Shown: piece after piece, positions 51,282-60,832 of the stretch
How positions within the stretch are numbered: the first letter of the stretch is position 1
Layout of the letters: every line of letters starts with the position of its first letter
Assembly (NCBI RefSeq): GCF_019029495.1
Contig: NZ_JAERQM010000003.1
Coordinates: 429,098 to 493,097 of the forward strand
Source of the DNA: Falsiroseomonas oleicola
GTDB taxonomy: Bacteria; Pseudomonadota; Alphaproteobacteria; Acetobacterales; Acetobacteraceae
Reading direction: 5' to 3'
Length of the DNA: 64,000 nt
The notes under the pieces: generated by a model
Told to the model about the DNA's origin: nothing
What the model saw: only the letters and a program-made list of their open reading frames with translations
The model's database searches: none
Position numbers and translations under genes: made by a program

Positions 51282-53818
51282 GCATCAGCCCGGTCGAGAC
51301 CCCCAACACCCTGCCGCGTCCGGCGGGGGAGCTGGAGGCGCTGAAGCATGTCTGGCGCATGCCGAAGGGCTGGCGCCTGATCAGCGAGGTGAACAACAGC
51401 GTCGTCGGGCCGATGTTTGTCGCCACGGCGCTGCTGTTCTTCCTGCTGGCCGGCATACTGGGCCTCATCATCCGGGCGCAACTCGCCTTCCCCGGGCTGA
51501 CGCTGGTGGACCCGGACACCTACAACCAGGTCTTCACCATGCATGGCACGGTGATGATGTTCCTGTTCGCCGTGCCGGCGGTGGAAGCGGTGGCGATCGC
51601 GCTGCTGCCGGGCATGATCGGCGCGCGGGAGTTGCCCTTCCCGCGGCTCGGCGCCTTTTCCTTCCTGATCTACCTGGTCGGCGGGCTGATCTTCTACGCC
51701 AGCCTGCTGTTCGGCATCGCGCCAGACGGCGGCTGGTTCATGTACCCGCCCCTGACCAGCAAGGCCTTCTCGCCCGGCATCAACACGGACATGTATCTGC
51801 TGGGCATCGGTTTCATCGAGATCTCGGCGATTGCGGGCGCCATCGAGCTGATCGTCGGCATCCTGCGCTGCCGCGCGCCGGGCATGACGCTGGGGCGCAT
51901 GCCGATCTATGCCTGGGCGATTCTGATCTTCGCCACCATGGTGATCTTCGCCTTCCCCGCCGTCATCATCGCCTCCACCCTGCTGGAGCTGGAACGCGCC
52001 TTCGACTGGCCCTTCTTCCTGCCGGAACGGGGCGGCGACCCGATGCTGTGGCAGCATCTGTTCTGGTTCTTCGGCCATCCGGAAGTCTATGTGATCTTCC
52101 TGCCGGCGGCCGGCATGGTCTCCATGATCGTGCCGGCGATGGCGGGTGCGCGACTGGTTGGCTATTCGATGGTGGTGGCGGCGCTGGTGGGCACCGGCTT
52201 CCTCAGCTTCGGGCTGTGGGTCCACCACATGTACACGACAGGCATTCCGCCGCTGTCGCTGTCCTTCTTCGCCGCGGCAGGCTTCGCCGTCTCCATCCCC
52301 TCGGGCCTCCAGGTCTTCGTCTGGATCGCGACCTTCGCGCGGGCCGGCAGGCGCATCCAGTTCAGCACGCCGGCGCTGTTCATCCTGGGCTTCCTGTTCA
52401 TCTTCGTCATCGGCGGGCTGACCGGCGTGATGGTTTCCGTCACCCCCTTCGACTGGCAGGCGCACGACACCTATTTCATCGTCGCGCATCTGCACTACGT
52501 GCTGATCGGCGGCATGGTCTTTCCCCTGTTCGCGGCGCTGTACTACTGGGCGCCTTCGGTCGGCAGCCAGTTGTCGGAACGGCTGGGAAAGACGGCCTTC
52601 TGGCTGCTGTTCCTCGGCACCAATGTCACCTTCTTCCCGATGCATATCAGCGGGCTGATGGGCATGCCGCGCCGCATCTACACCTATCCCACGGGCTTCG
52701 GGCTGGAGCTGCACAACCTGATCTCCTCGATCGGCGCGGCGATGTTCGCGACCGGGGCCTTCGTGCTGCTGCTGGATGTGGTGAAGAATTTTCGGATCGG
52801 CGGCAATGCGAACCGCCAGGACAACCCCTGGCGCGCCGGCACGATGGAATGGCTGTCCGGGCCGGAATACGGGCTGCGCAGCATTCCGCTGGTGCAGGAC
52901 CGCTACCCGCTATGGCACAACCCTCAACTGAAGCCCCAGGTGGAGGCCGGCGCCCATTACTTCCCCTTCACCGCGACAGGTCGGCGTGAGGCACTGATCA
53001 GCAGCCCGGCCGAGGCCACGCCGCAATACATCGCCTTCGTCGGCGGGCCGGGCTGGTGGCACGTGCTGGCGGCCGGCGGCACCGCCTTCTTCTTCCTGTC
53101 GCTGGTGGCCCCCTTCCTGATCGCCGCGGCGGTCTTCGGGCTGCTGGCGCTGGTGGGCTTCATCGGCTGGCTCTGGACGGGCTCCGACTTCGGACCGGTC
53201 GGGCCGGCGGAGGCCGATATCGGCGGCGGCATCGTGCTGCCGACCCATGCGACGGGGCCGGTCACCGCCTCCTGGTGGGCGATGATCTGCGTGATGCTTG
53301 TCAGCGGCACCGCCTATGCCTGCCTGATCGGCAGCTACCTGTTCCTGTGGCTGGTGAATGGGGAGGGGATGTGGCCGCCGCCCGGCTTGGGGCTTCCCGC
53401 GCTGGAATGGGGTCTTGGTGCCTTCGCGATGTATGCCGGGGCGGGGCTGAGCGTGACGGTGGCGGCCTGGACGCTGGGCGATGGCCGCGGCTGGACGCAT
53501 CGGCTGGCCCTGCTGGCCGGCGTGGCGCTGCTGGCGGGCGGGCTGATGTCCGATGGCTGGGCGCTGTGGCAGGGGCCGATCTGGCCGACCGTGCATGCCT
53601 ACGGCGCTTCCGCCTGGGGGCTGTTCGTCTGGCAGGCGGCGCATGTCGCCATTGGGGTGCTGATGGGCTTCTACACCCTGGCGCGGTCCCTGACCGGCAG
53701 GCTGGGTGGCCAGCGGCGGCTGACCTTGGACAACATCCGGCTGTTCTGGCTGTACACCATCGGCCAGGGCATGGTCGGCCTGGTGTTGCTGCACGGCTTC
53801 CCGAGGCTGCTGCCATGA
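51278..53818 (+). CDS. ctaD: cytochrome c oxidase subunit I-III fusion
   Basis: An 846-residue membrane protein fusing subunits I and III. Subunit I (about 1-570) has the haem a ligand in FTMHGTVMMF, the CuB/tyrosine crosslink motif HPEVYVIFLPAAGM, HHMYTTG and the haem histidines of AHLHYVL. After a linker, residues about 640-846 form a subunit III-like part (VTASWWAMICVMLVSGTAYA; VWQAAHVAIGVLMGFY). It reduces oxygen to water while pumping protons. The start is GTG 51278 in a GTGA overlap with coxB; no ATG fits better. Confidence 0.93.
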   Translation: MSISPVETPNTLPRPAGELEALKHVWRMPKGWRLISEVNNSVVGPMFVATALLFFLLAGILGLIIRAQLAFPGLTLVDPDTYNQVFTMHGTVMMFLFAVPAVEAVAIALLPGMIGARELPFPRLGAFSFLIYLVGGLIFYASLLFGIAPDGGWFMYPPLTSKAFSPGINTDMYLLGIGFIEISAIAGAIELIVGILRCRAPGMTLGRMPIYAWAILIFATMVIFAFPAVIIASTLLELERAFDWPFFLPERGGDPMLWQHLFWFFGHPEVYVIFLPAAGMVSMIVPAMAGARLVGYSMVVAALVGTGFLSFGLWVHHMYTTGIPPLSLSFFAAAGFAVSIPSGLQVFVWIATFARAGRRIQFSTPALFILGFLFIFVIGGLTGVMVSVTPFDWQAHDTYFIVAHLHYVLIGGMVFPLFAALYYWAPSVGSQLSERLGKTAFWLLFLGTNVTFFPMHISGLMGMPRRIYTYPTGFGLELHNLISSIGAAMFATGAFVLLLDVVKNFRIGGNANRQDNPWRAGTMEWLSGPEYGLRSIPLVQDRYPLWHNPQLKPQVEAGAHYFPFTATGRREALISSPAEATPQYIAFVGGPGWWHVLAAGGTAFFFLSLVAPFLIAAAVFGLLALVGFIGWLWTGSDFGPVGPAEADIGGGIVLPTHATGPVTASWWAMICVMLVSGTAYACLIGSYLFLWLVNGEGMWPPPGLGLPALEWGLGAFAMYAGAGLSVTVAAWTLGDGRGWTHRLALLAGVALLAGGLMSDGWALWQGPIWPTVHAYGASAWGLFVWQAAHVAIGVLMGFYTLARSLTGRLGGQRRLTLDNIRLFWLYTIGQGMVGLVLLHGFPRLLP

Positions 53819-54201
53819 CCACGCGTATCATCCCTCCCCCGCGCCACGCCGCCACGGTCTTCGCCGGCGCGGCCGGGCTGGTTCTGTGGGCGCTGCATTT
53901 CACCGCCATCTACGCCATCACCGCCTTTGCCTGCGAAAGGGGGCGGGAGGATGCGCTGCTGTTCGGCCTGCCCTGGGTGCCGGTGATGATCGGCCTCGCC
54001 ACACTGGCGATCCTGCTGCCCCTGGCGCTGGTGCTGCGCTTCACGCTGCGCGGCCTGGGCCGGCCGGTGGTGGAGGGCGGGGAGACGGAGCCCCGCTTCA
54101 CCCTGTGGTTCACCGCCGCCACCAGCTTCTACGCGGTGGCGGCCGTGCTGCTGCAGGCCGCGCCGGCGATGGTGCTGCCGGCCTGCGGCGTGGGTTATTG
54201 A
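53815..54201 (+). CDS. small membrane protein in the cytochrome oxidase operon
   Basis: A 128-residue protein with three hydrophobic helices (about residues 13-40, 52-74 and 96-120; for example AAGLVLWALHFTAIYAITAF). It overlaps the ctaD stop by four bases (ATGA), so it is produced with the oxidase and may be a small subunit or assembly factor, in the place usually held by subunit IV. I recognise no family. Its 3' end overlaps the convergent cytochrome c gene by seven bases. Confidence 0.75.
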   Translation: MTTRIIPPPRHAATVFAGAAGLVLWALHFTAIYAITAFACERGREDALLFGLPWVPVMIGLATLAILLPLALVLRFTLRGLGRPVVEGGETEPRFTLWFTAATSFYAVAAVLLQAAPAMVLPACGVGY

Positions 54202-54683
54202 CCGCGCGGGCGCGGCTCGGCCAGGGCATCGCGGCGCGGGCGGATGCGCGGTTCCGGCAGCGTCCCGGCCTCCCCTTCCGCCATCGGCTGCCCGGGCGGC
54301 ACCTGCTGCGCGCGGCCCAGCGTGTACAGGTAGGCTGCGGCATCCCGCGCCTCGGCCTGGCTGAGGCCCAGCGCCGGCATCGCCGTGCCGGGGGAGACGG
54401 CATTGGGGTTCCGCAGGAAGGCCGCCAGATGCGCCGGCGCATTGGGCAGGCGCCCGGCGATGTAGCTGCGCCGCGACCATTCCATCAGCGGCGGGCCGAC
54501 CCAGGCGACGGCGCCGGGCACGCCCGGAATCACATGGCAGGCGCCACAGCCATACTGGACCATCACGGCCTTGCCCCGCGTCGCATCGGCCCCGGCCACC
54601 TCCAATTCGGCGGGTGGGGCGGGCTCGCCACAGGCGGCCAGCAGCAGGGTGGCGCAGGCCAGCAGGGGCGATGTCACTTTCAT
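54195..54683 (-). CDS. monohaem c-type cytochrome lipoprotein
   Basis: A 162-residue predicted lipoprotein: signal LLACATLLLAAC gives a lipid-bearing Cys near residue 19. The class I cytochrome domain has haem site CGACH near residue 48, GAVAWVGPPL and the axial methionine in GTAMPALGLSQAEA. The tail after residue 140 is Pro/Arg-rich. It is the only minus-strand gene within the complex III/oxidase block and is divergent from actB by 95 bases. It may carry electrons between the two complexes. Confidence 0.85.
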   Translation of the reverse strand: MKVTSPLLACATLLLAACGEPAPPAELEVAGADATRGKAVMVQYGCGACHVIPGVPGAVAWVGPPLMEWSRRSYIAGRLPNAPAHLAAFLRNPNAVSPGTAMPALGLSQAEARDAAAYLYTLGRAQQVPPGQPMAEGEAGTLPEPRIRPRRDALAEPRPRGQ

Positions 54684-54778
54684 GCCGGGGCAACGTGGAA
54701 AGGCCCATCGCGGTTGCAGCGCCGGGGAACCGAAGCGGCGCTGCCGCGTAGGCCTGGAACGATGGAGCCGCCGCCCCC

Positions 54779-57496
54779 ATGACCCCACCCGACGCCCTGC
54801 CGCTGCCCGACCCCGCGCGGCGCAGCGTGCTGCGCGCGGCCGGAGCCTCCCTGGCCCTGGCCGCGGCGGCGGGCTGCGATGGCGCGCCGGCGGAATTCGG
54901 CAGTCCGCTCTATGCCCCGGCGCGGGGCGCCGATGCCGGGCCACGCAGCTATGCCACGGTGCTGGACCTCGACGGGTTCGGGCGCGGCGTGATGGTGCAC
55001 ACGCGCGGCGGCCACGCCATCAAGATCGAGGGCAATCCGCGCCATCCGGCCAGCCTCGGCGCCACCGACATCTTTCTGGAATCGGCGGTGCTCGGGCTGC
55101 ATGATCCGGCACGGTCGCGGCGGCTGCGGCGGGACGGGCAGGCGCTGCGCGATGCCGGCGTCTTCACGACCTTCCTGGCGGAACAGCGCGCGGCGCTGGC
55201 GGCGCGGGGTGGGGAGGGGTTTCGGCTGGTCACCGGCCCCATCGCCTCCCCCACCCAGCGGCGGCTGATCGCGGCGCTGCTGGCGCAATGGCCCGGCGCG
55301 CGCTGGCATGTGCACGCGCCGCTGGCCGATGCGGCGGCAGGTGTGATGCTGCCGCTGCCCGACTTTGCCCGAGTGCGCTGCGTGCTGGCGCTGGGTGCCG
55401 ATCCGCTCGGGCCGGGTCCGGCGCAGCTTGCCTGGGCGCGGCAATGGGCGGAGGCGCGGCGCGCGGGGCGGGAGGCCGGGCGGCTGCCGGCGCTGCTGGT
55501 GGCCGAGACCTCCCCCTGCCTGACCGGCGCCAAGGCCGACCGCCTGCTGCCCCTGCCCCCCGCTGGCATTGCCGCCTTGGCGCGGGCCGTGGCGGCGGAG
55601 CTGGGGGTCGCGGCGGCGGCGGGCGCCACCCATCCCGAGGCGCGCGGCCTGGCCGCCGCCCTGCGCGCCGCGGGGCCGGAGGCGCTGGTGCTGGCCGGGC
55701 GCGGCCTGCCGGTGGAGGTGCATCTTCTGGCGCAGGCGATGAACGCCGCGCTCGGCGTCGAACTGCCCGCCATCCCCGACCCACGCGCGGCGCCGGAAGC
55801 TGGCACGCTGGCGGAGCTGGCGGCGGAGATCGACCGTGTCACCCATCTGCTGATCCTGGACGCCAACCCGGTCTTCGACGCCCCCGCCGATCTGGATTTT
55901 TCCGCGCTGCTGCGCCGCGTGCCGCATAGCGTGCATCTGGGCGTGCAGGTGGATGAGACGGCGCTGTCCTGCGCCTGGCATCTGCCGCTGCGCCATCCGC
56001 TGGAAAGCTGGGGCGACAGCCGCGCCTTCGACGGCACCGCCGCTTTGCGCCAGCCCGCGACCCGCCCGCTGGTGGAGCAGGCGGTGGCGGCGGAGGTGGT
56101 GCTGGCGCGGCTCGCGGGCATCCCGGGCGACGACCAGGCCCTGCTGCGCGAGACCTGGCGCGCCGGCTGGGGCGAGGCCGACTTCGAAGCGCGCTGGCTT
56201 GCGGCGCTGGAGGAAGGGGTGGTGGCGGATAGCGCGCCGGCCCCCCAGGCCCTTCGCAACGATGCCGACATGCCAACGCCTGCGCCCGTGCCGCAGGGGC
56301 TGGTGGCGGTCTTCGCGCCGGACCCGAACCTCTGGGACGGACGCTTCGCCAGCGAGGCCTGGTTGCAGGAATTGCCGCGCCAATTGGGGCAAGTCGCCTG
56401 GGGCCAGGCGGTGCTGGTGGCGCCGCAGGATGCGCGGGCGGCGGGCCTCACCGATGGGGCGGAGGTGGAGATTTTCATCAGTGGCCGGACCCTGCGGGCG
56501 CCGATGCTGGTCATGCCCGGCCAGGCGCCGGGGGCGGTGACGCTGCCGCTCGGCGGCGGGCGGCGCGCGGCGGGCGGCGTGCCGGCGGGCATCGGGCTCG
56601 ACGCCTATCGCCTGCGCGAGGCGGCAAACCCCTGGGTGGCGGAGGGTGTGACGCTGCGCGCGACCTCCGGCGCCGCATGGGAGGCGCGGTTGCCGGACCA
56701 GGCCATGGCGGGCGATGCGCCGCGCGTGCGGCGGCTCGCGCCGGGCGAGGCGGTGCCGCCGCTGCCGCCGACGCGCTCGCTCTATCCCGACTGGACCTAT
56801 CCCGGCGCGGCCTGGGGCATGGCGATCGACCTCGACACCTGCATCGGCTGCAATGCCTGCGTCGTCGCCTGCCAGGCGGAGAACAACACGCCGGTGGTGG
56901 GGCCGGAGGAAGCGGCGCGGGGCCGCATGATGCACTGGCTGCGAGTCGACCGCGTGCCGACTGGGCCGGAGGAGGCGCCGAGCGTCGATTTCCAGCCCGT
57001 CCCCTGCATGCATTGCGAAAAGGCGCCCTGCGAGGTGGTTTGCCCCGTCAATGCGACGGTGCATGACCATGAGGGGCTGAACCTGATGGTCTATCCGCGC
57101 TGCATCGGCACGCGCACCTGTTCCAACAACTGCCCCTACAAAGTGCGGAAATTCAACTGGGCGGGCTATGCGCGGGAGGCCGGCGCGGTGCCGGTGCGCA
57201 ACCCGGACGTGCCGGTGCGGCCGCGCGGCGTGATCGAGAAATGCACCTATTGCCAGCACCGCATCAAGGGCGCGCAGGACAGTGCACGGCAGGAAGGTCG
57301 CGCATTGCGCGACGGCGAGATCGTGACGGCCTGCCAGAGCGCCTGCCCCACCCGCGCCATCCATTTTGGCGACATCAACGATCCTGACAGCGACGTTTCC
57401 CGCGCCAAGGCGGAGGCGCGCAATTACGCACTGCTCGGCAACCTCGATACGCGGCCACGCACCACCTATCTCGCGCGGCTGGTACCTGGGGCATGA
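54779..57496 (+). CDS. actB: alternative complex III iron-sulfur/molybdopterin-like subunit ActB
   Basis: A 905-residue Tat-variant exported protein (RRSVLRAAGASLALAAAAGC near residue 14). Residues about 50-640 form a degenerate molybdopterin-oxidoreductase domain. The C-terminal part (about 680-870) holds cysteine clusters for iron-sulfur centres: CIGCNACVVACQ, CMHCEKAPCEVVCP, CIGTRTCSNNCPYK and CTYC with CQSACP. In alternative complex III this periplasmic subunit relays electrons from quinol. A GGAG lies about 14 bases before the ATG. Its stop overlaps the actC start (ATGA). Confidence 0.9.
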   Translation: MTPPDALPLPDPARRSVLRAAGASLALAAAAGCDGAPAEFGSPLYAPARGADAGPRSYATVLDLDGFGRGVMVHTRGGHAIKIEGNPRHPASLGATDIFLESAVLGLHDPARSRRLRRDGQALRDAGVFTTFLAEQRAALAARGGEGFRLVTGPIASPTQRRLIAALLAQWPGARWHVHAPLADAAAGVMLPLPDFARVRCVLALGADPLGPGPAQLAWARQWAEARRAGREAGRLPALLVAETSPCLTGAKADRLLPLPPAGIAALARAVAAELGVAAAAGATHPEARGLAAALRAAGPEALVLAGRGLPVEVHLLAQAMNAALGVELPAIPDPRAAPEAGTLAELAAEIDRVTHLLILDANPVFDAPADLDFSALLRRVPHSVHLGVQVDETALSCAWHLPLRHPLESWGDSRAFDGTAALRQPATRPLVEQAVAAEVVLARLAGIPGDDQALLRETWRAGWGEADFEARWLAALEEGVVADSAPAPQALRNDADMPTPAPVPQGLVAVFAPDPNLWDGRFASEAWLQELPRQLGQVAWGQAVLVAPQDARAAGLTDGAEVEIFISGRTLRAPMLVMPGQAPGAVTLPLGGGRRAAGGVPAGIGLDAYRLREAANPWVAEGVTLRATSGAAWEARLPDQAMAGDAPRVRRLAPGEAVPPLPPTRSLYPDWTYPGAAWGMAIDLDTCIGCNACVVACQAENNTPVVGPEEAARGRMMHWLRVDRVPTGPEEAPSVDFQPVPCMHCEKAPCEVVCPVNATVHDHEGLNLMVYPRCIGTRTCSNNCPYKVRKFNWAGYAREAGAVPVRNPDVPVRPRGVIEKCTYCQHRIKGAQDSARQEGRALRDGEIVTACQSACPTRAIHFGDINDPDSDVSRAKAEARNYALLGNLDTRPRTTYLARLVPGA

Positions 57497-58806
57497 GCGA
57501 GTTCAGCACGCGCCCGGTCTCCGATACGCCGCTGCGGTCGGATTTCGGCTGGCGCTTCGCCTTCGCGGTGGCCGGCGCCGGGTTCCTGACCCTGCTGCTG
57601 GCCTATGCGGTGGTGGCGCTGCTGCTGCAGGGCACGGTGCTGTGGGGCACGAACATCCCCTTCGTCTGGGGCTTCGACCTCATCAACTATGTCTGGTGGA
57701 TCGGCATCGCCAATGCCGCAAGCCTGTTCGCGGTGGTGCTGGTGCTGCGCAAGCACGGGCTGCGCACCTCGGTGAACCGCTTCGCGGAGGCGGCGGCGCT
57801 GGCGGCGGTGGCAGCGGCGGCGATCTATCCGATCCTGCATCTCGGCCGGCCCTGGCTGTTCTACTGGACCTTTCCCTATCCGGCGACATTCCAGGTCTGG
57901 CCGAATTTCCGCAGCACGCTGGTCTGGGATTTCTGGGGGATCATGTCCCATGTCGTGGTCACCGGCCTGTTCTGGTACACGGGCCTGATCCCGGATCTCG
58001 GCACCATGCGCGACCGCGCCGCCGCCAAGGGGCGCCGCGGGGTCGCGCGTATCTATGGCGTGGTGGCGCTGGGCTGGCGCGGATCGGTGCGGCACTGGGC
58101 GCGGCACCAGGCGGCCTATCGCATCGTGGCCGCGATGGTGCTGCCGATGCTGGTCTCCGCACAGACCATCGTGGCGCTGGAATTCGCCACCACGCTGGTG
58201 CCGGAATGGCACCAGGCCCGCGTGCCGCTGCATATCGTGGCCACCGGCATACCCTCCGGCCTCGGGGTGGTGCTGGCGCTGGCGGCGCTGCTGCGCGGCG
58301 GGCTGGGGCTGGGCCACTACATCGATGACGAGGACATGCATCTGCTCGGCAAGCTGACCGCCGCGGCGGCGCTGGCCTGCGGCTATGTCTATGCCGAGGG
58401 CCTGCTCGTGGCGTTGCTGGAGGATCAGGTGACGCGCCAGGCCATCGCCGCGCGCGCCTTCGGCGCCTATGCCGGGCTGTATTGGGGCGGGGCGGTGCTG
58501 GTGGTGCTGGTGCCGCAACTGCTGTGGCTGCCGGCGCTGCGGCTGCGCGCGATCTGGGTGGTGCCGATCGGCATCGGCGCGGCGGCGGGGGTGTGGCTGG
58601 ACCGCTTCTCCCTGGTGACGGGCGGGCTGCTGCGGGACCATCTGCCGCGCGTCGGCCCGCTTTATGCGCCGACCGTGCCGGAATGGACTCTGCTGGCCGG
58701 CAGCGTCGGGCTCTTCGCCCTGCTGATGCTGGCCTTCGCGCGCTTCGTCCCCGTGGTGTCGATGTACGAGACGCGGCACGAGGAAAGCGAGGCGGATGTG
58801 CCATGA
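57493..58806 (+). CDS. actC: alternative complex III membrane subunit ActC (NrfD/PsrC family)
   Basis: A 437-residue protein with about ten transmembrane helices of the NrfD/PsrC type. WGFDLINYVWWIGIANA near residue 56, ILHLGRPWLFYW near 113 and FPNFRSTLVWDFWG-like WPNFRSTLVWDFWGIM near 135 are conserved around the quinol site. It oxidises quinol at the periplasmic side and passes electrons to ActB. ATGA overlaps at both ends show tight coupling with actB and actD. Confidence 0.92.
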   Translation: MSEFSTRPVSDTPLRSDFGWRFAFAVAGAGFLTLLLAYAVVALLLQGTVLWGTNIPFVWGFDLINYVWWIGIANAASLFAVVLVLRKHGLRTSVNRFAEAAALAAVAAAAIYPILHLGRPWLFYWTFPYPATFQVWPNFRSTLVWDFWGIMSHVVVTGLFWYTGLIPDLGTMRDRAAAKGRRGVARIYGVVALGWRGSVRHWARHQAAYRIVAAMVLPMLVSAQTIVALEFATTLVPEWHQARVPLHIVATGIPSGLGVVLALAALLRGGLGLGHYIDDEDMHLLGKLTAAAALACGYVYAEGLLVALLEDQVTRQAIAARAFGAYAGLYWGGAVLVVLVPQLLWLPALRLRAIWVVPIGIGAAAGVWLDRFSLVTGGLLRDHLPRVGPLYAPTVPEWTLLAGSVGLFALLMLAFARFVPVVSMYETRHEESEADVP

Positions 58807-59339
58807 CCAGGCCTGGCCCGATCGGCGTGATCGCCACCTTCGACGATCCGGATGCGATGGTCGCGGCGCTGCGCGCGGCGCGTGAGGCCGGCTGGCGGCG
58901 GCTGGACGCCTATGCGCCCTTCCCGGTGCCGGAGGCCGCCGCGCTGCTGGGGGTGAATGGCGCGCGCGTCGCCTGGATCGCGCTGGCCGCCGGGCTGTTC
59001 GGCGCGGTGCTGGCCTATGGCACGCAATGGTGGCTCAGCGTGCAGGCCTATCCCATCAATATCGGCGGCAGGCCGCTGCATGCGCTGCCGGCCTTCCTGC
59101 CGGCCACCACCATCGTCGGTATCCTGTGGGCGGCGGCGGGCGCGCTGCTGGGCATGCTGGCGCTGAACCGCCTGCCACGTCTGCACCACCCGGTCTTCGC
59201 CGCGCCGGGCTTTGGCCGCGCCAGCGAGGATCGCTTCTTCGTCTGTCTGTTCACCGGCGATCCTGGCCTCGGCGCCTGGGAGGCGCGGCACCTGCTCAAC
59301 CGGCACCAACCCTTGTCGGTGGCGGAGCTGGAGGCATGA
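58803..59339 (+). CDS. actD: alternative complex III subunit ActD (DUF3341)
   Basis: A 178-residue protein. GVIATFDDPDAMVAALRAAR at the start, LDAYAPFPVPE near residue 38, two transmembrane helices (about 58-78 and 98-122, with YPINIGGRPLHALPAFLPAT between them) and a terminal domain ending in RFFVCLFTGDPG match DUF3341/ActD. It is a structural membrane subunit of alternative complex III. Both ends overlap neighbours by four bases. Confidence 0.92.
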   Translation: MTRPGPIGVIATFDDPDAMVAALRAAREAGWRRLDAYAPFPVPEAAALLGVNGARVAWIALAAGLFGAVLAYGTQWWLSVQAYPINIGGRPLHALPAFLPATTIVGILWAAAGALLGMLALNRLPRLHHPVFAAPGFGRASEDRFFVCLFTGDPGLGAWEARHLLNRHQPLSVAELEA

Positions 59340-59743
59340 GGCGGCTGCTGCCCCTGCTGCTGGCCCTGTCCGCCTGCGACGGGTGGACGCCGAGCGCGCC
59401 GCCCCCACCACCCATGCCGCCACCCCCGGGCGCCGTGGCGCAGGGCGATGCGGCGCGGCGGCAGGCGCTGGCCGGGCCGGGACCGGCGGCGGCGCCGGAA
59501 CTGCTGGCCCATGGCGCTGACCGCTACGCCATCTACTGCGCCCCCTGCCATGGGCCGGCCGGTGCCGGAGACGGCCCCGTGGTGTCGCGCGGTTTTCCCG
59601 CCCCACCCCGCCTGCCCGCCCCGGCGGAGGCGACCATGGCCGTGATCGCCGAGAATCGCGGCCGCGCGCACCCCTTCGCCGACCGGCTGACACCCGCCGA
59701 TCGCTGGGCCATTGCCCGCTTTGTCGAAGGGCTGGCGCCATGA
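59336..59743 (+). CDS. actE: alternative complex III monohaem cytochrome ActE
   Basis: A 135-residue lipoprotein (lipobox LLALSAC, Cys14). A Pro-rich linker is followed by a cytochrome c domain with haem motif CAPCHGPAGAGDGPVVSRGF near residue 68 and IAENRGRAHPFADRLTPAD. The expected methionine ligand of the usual GxxxMP block is not obvious; the loop reads RAHPFAD. In the complex, ActE takes electrons onward to cytochrome oxidase. Overlaps actD and actF by four bases. Confidence 0.88.
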   Translation: MRRLLPLLLALSACDGWTPSAPPPPPMPPPPGAVAQGDAARRQALAGPGPAAAPELLAHGADRYAIYCAPCHGPAGAGDGPVVSRGFPAPPRLPAPAEATMAVIAENRGRAHPFADRLTPADRWAIARFVEGLAP

Positions 59744-60741
59744 GGCTGCTTGCAGCCCTGGCCGTGGCGCTGGGCGCCGCCGGCGTGGTGCTGCTGGGCA
59801 ACCCGGCTTTGGCCGAGGCCTGGCTGCTGGCGGCGCTGTTCTGGCTGCATCTGGGGGCCGGCGCGCTCGGCGTGCTGGCGCTGGGCCATCTGCTGCGGGA
59901 GGACTGGCTGCGGCCGGTGCGCCCGCCGCTGGAAGCCGCCGCGCGCAGCCTGCCGCTGTTGGCGCTGATGCTGGCGCCCGTGCTGCTGGCGCCGCAACTG
60001 CTGTATCCCTGGGCTGGCCCCGAGACCCTGGAAGGGCCGCCCGCCGCCCTGCTGCAACCCTGGGCCTTTGGGCTGCGCGGCCTGGCCTGCCTGGCCATCT
60101 GGGTGGCGCTGGGCTGGGCGCTGACCTGGCCCGGACTGGGCAAAAGCGCGCGGCGTGGCATCTCCGCGCTGACTCTGGCGCTGCTGCTGCCGACGGCGAC
60201 GCTGGCGACCTATGACCTGGTGCTGTCCCGCGACACCGCCTGGTATGCCAGCCTGCAGGGATTTTCGTTGTTCGTGCAGGGGCTGGCAGTGGGTCTTTCG
60301 GCCGCCATCCTGGCGGCGCGAAAGCATCCGGATGCGGAGGCGCTGCCGGGTCTGGAACGCGCGCTGCTGATGCTCGGCCTGGCCATGCTGTGGCTGTTCT
60401 TCACCCAGTACATCACTGTCTGGATGGCCGACCTGCCGGAGGAGGCGGATTGGTACCTGCGCCGTCTGGACAGGGCCGGTGCCGCGCAGATGTGGATCGC
60501 CCTGCCGGCGCTGCTGGCGGCCATTGCCCTGGCCGCGCCGCCCGACCATGGCCGCTGGCGCATGGTGACGGTGTGCTGGCTCCTGCTGGTGCAGTCGGGG
60601 GCGCATCTCTGGTGGGTGGTGCGGCCCGATGCGCCGCTGGGGCGGCCCGCCATCTGGCTGGATGTGATGGTTTTCGTGGGGCTCGGCCTGGCCTTCCTGA
60701 CCTATGCCGGGATGGAGCGGCGGCGGGTGTTCAGGGCGTGA
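59740..60741 (+). CDS. actF: alternative complex III membrane subunit ActF-like
   Basis: A 333-residue protein with about ten hydrophobic helices and the ActF pattern: LFWLHLGAGALGVLALGHLL near residue 35, LPTATLATYDLVLSRDTAWY near 150, LFFTQYITVWMADLPEEADWY near 223 and WLLLVQSGAHLWWVV near 283. It is the second large membrane subunit, structurally related to ActC but without an assigned quinol site. It is the last gene of the block and is followed by a terminator-like hairpin. Confidence 0.88.
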   Translation: MRLLAALAVALGAAGVVLLGNPALAEAWLLAALFWLHLGAGALGVLALGHLLREDWLRPVRPPLEAAARSLPLLALMLAPVLLAPQLLYPWAGPETLEGPPAALLQPWAFGLRGLACLAIWVALGWALTWPGLGKSARRGISALTLALLLPTATLATYDLVLSRDTAWYASLQGFSLFVQGLAVGLSAAILAARKHPDAEALPGLERALLMLGLAMLWLFFTQYITVWMADLPEEADWYLRRLDRAGAAQMWIALPALLAAIALAAPPDHGRWRMVTVCWLLLVQSGAHLWWVVRPDAPLGRPAIWLDVMVFVGLGLAFLTYAGMERRRVFRA

Positions 60742-60773
60742 TGCGTTCACCTTCGTTCACGCCCACGCCCTGA
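60731..60773. terminator. terminator-like hairpin after actF
   Basis: TCAGGGCGTG (60731-60740, overlapping the actF stop) pairs with CACGCCCTGA (60764-60773) across a 23-base loop and is followed by CCTTTTGTTTG. The stem plus the T-rich run suggests an intrinsic terminator for the respiratory operon, although the loop is long. Confidence 0.5.
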
Positions 60774-60832
60774 CCTTTTGTTTGATCGCATGATTCAGAC
60801 CTTCGGTGCCTTCGCAGTTGCGGTCATCATGC

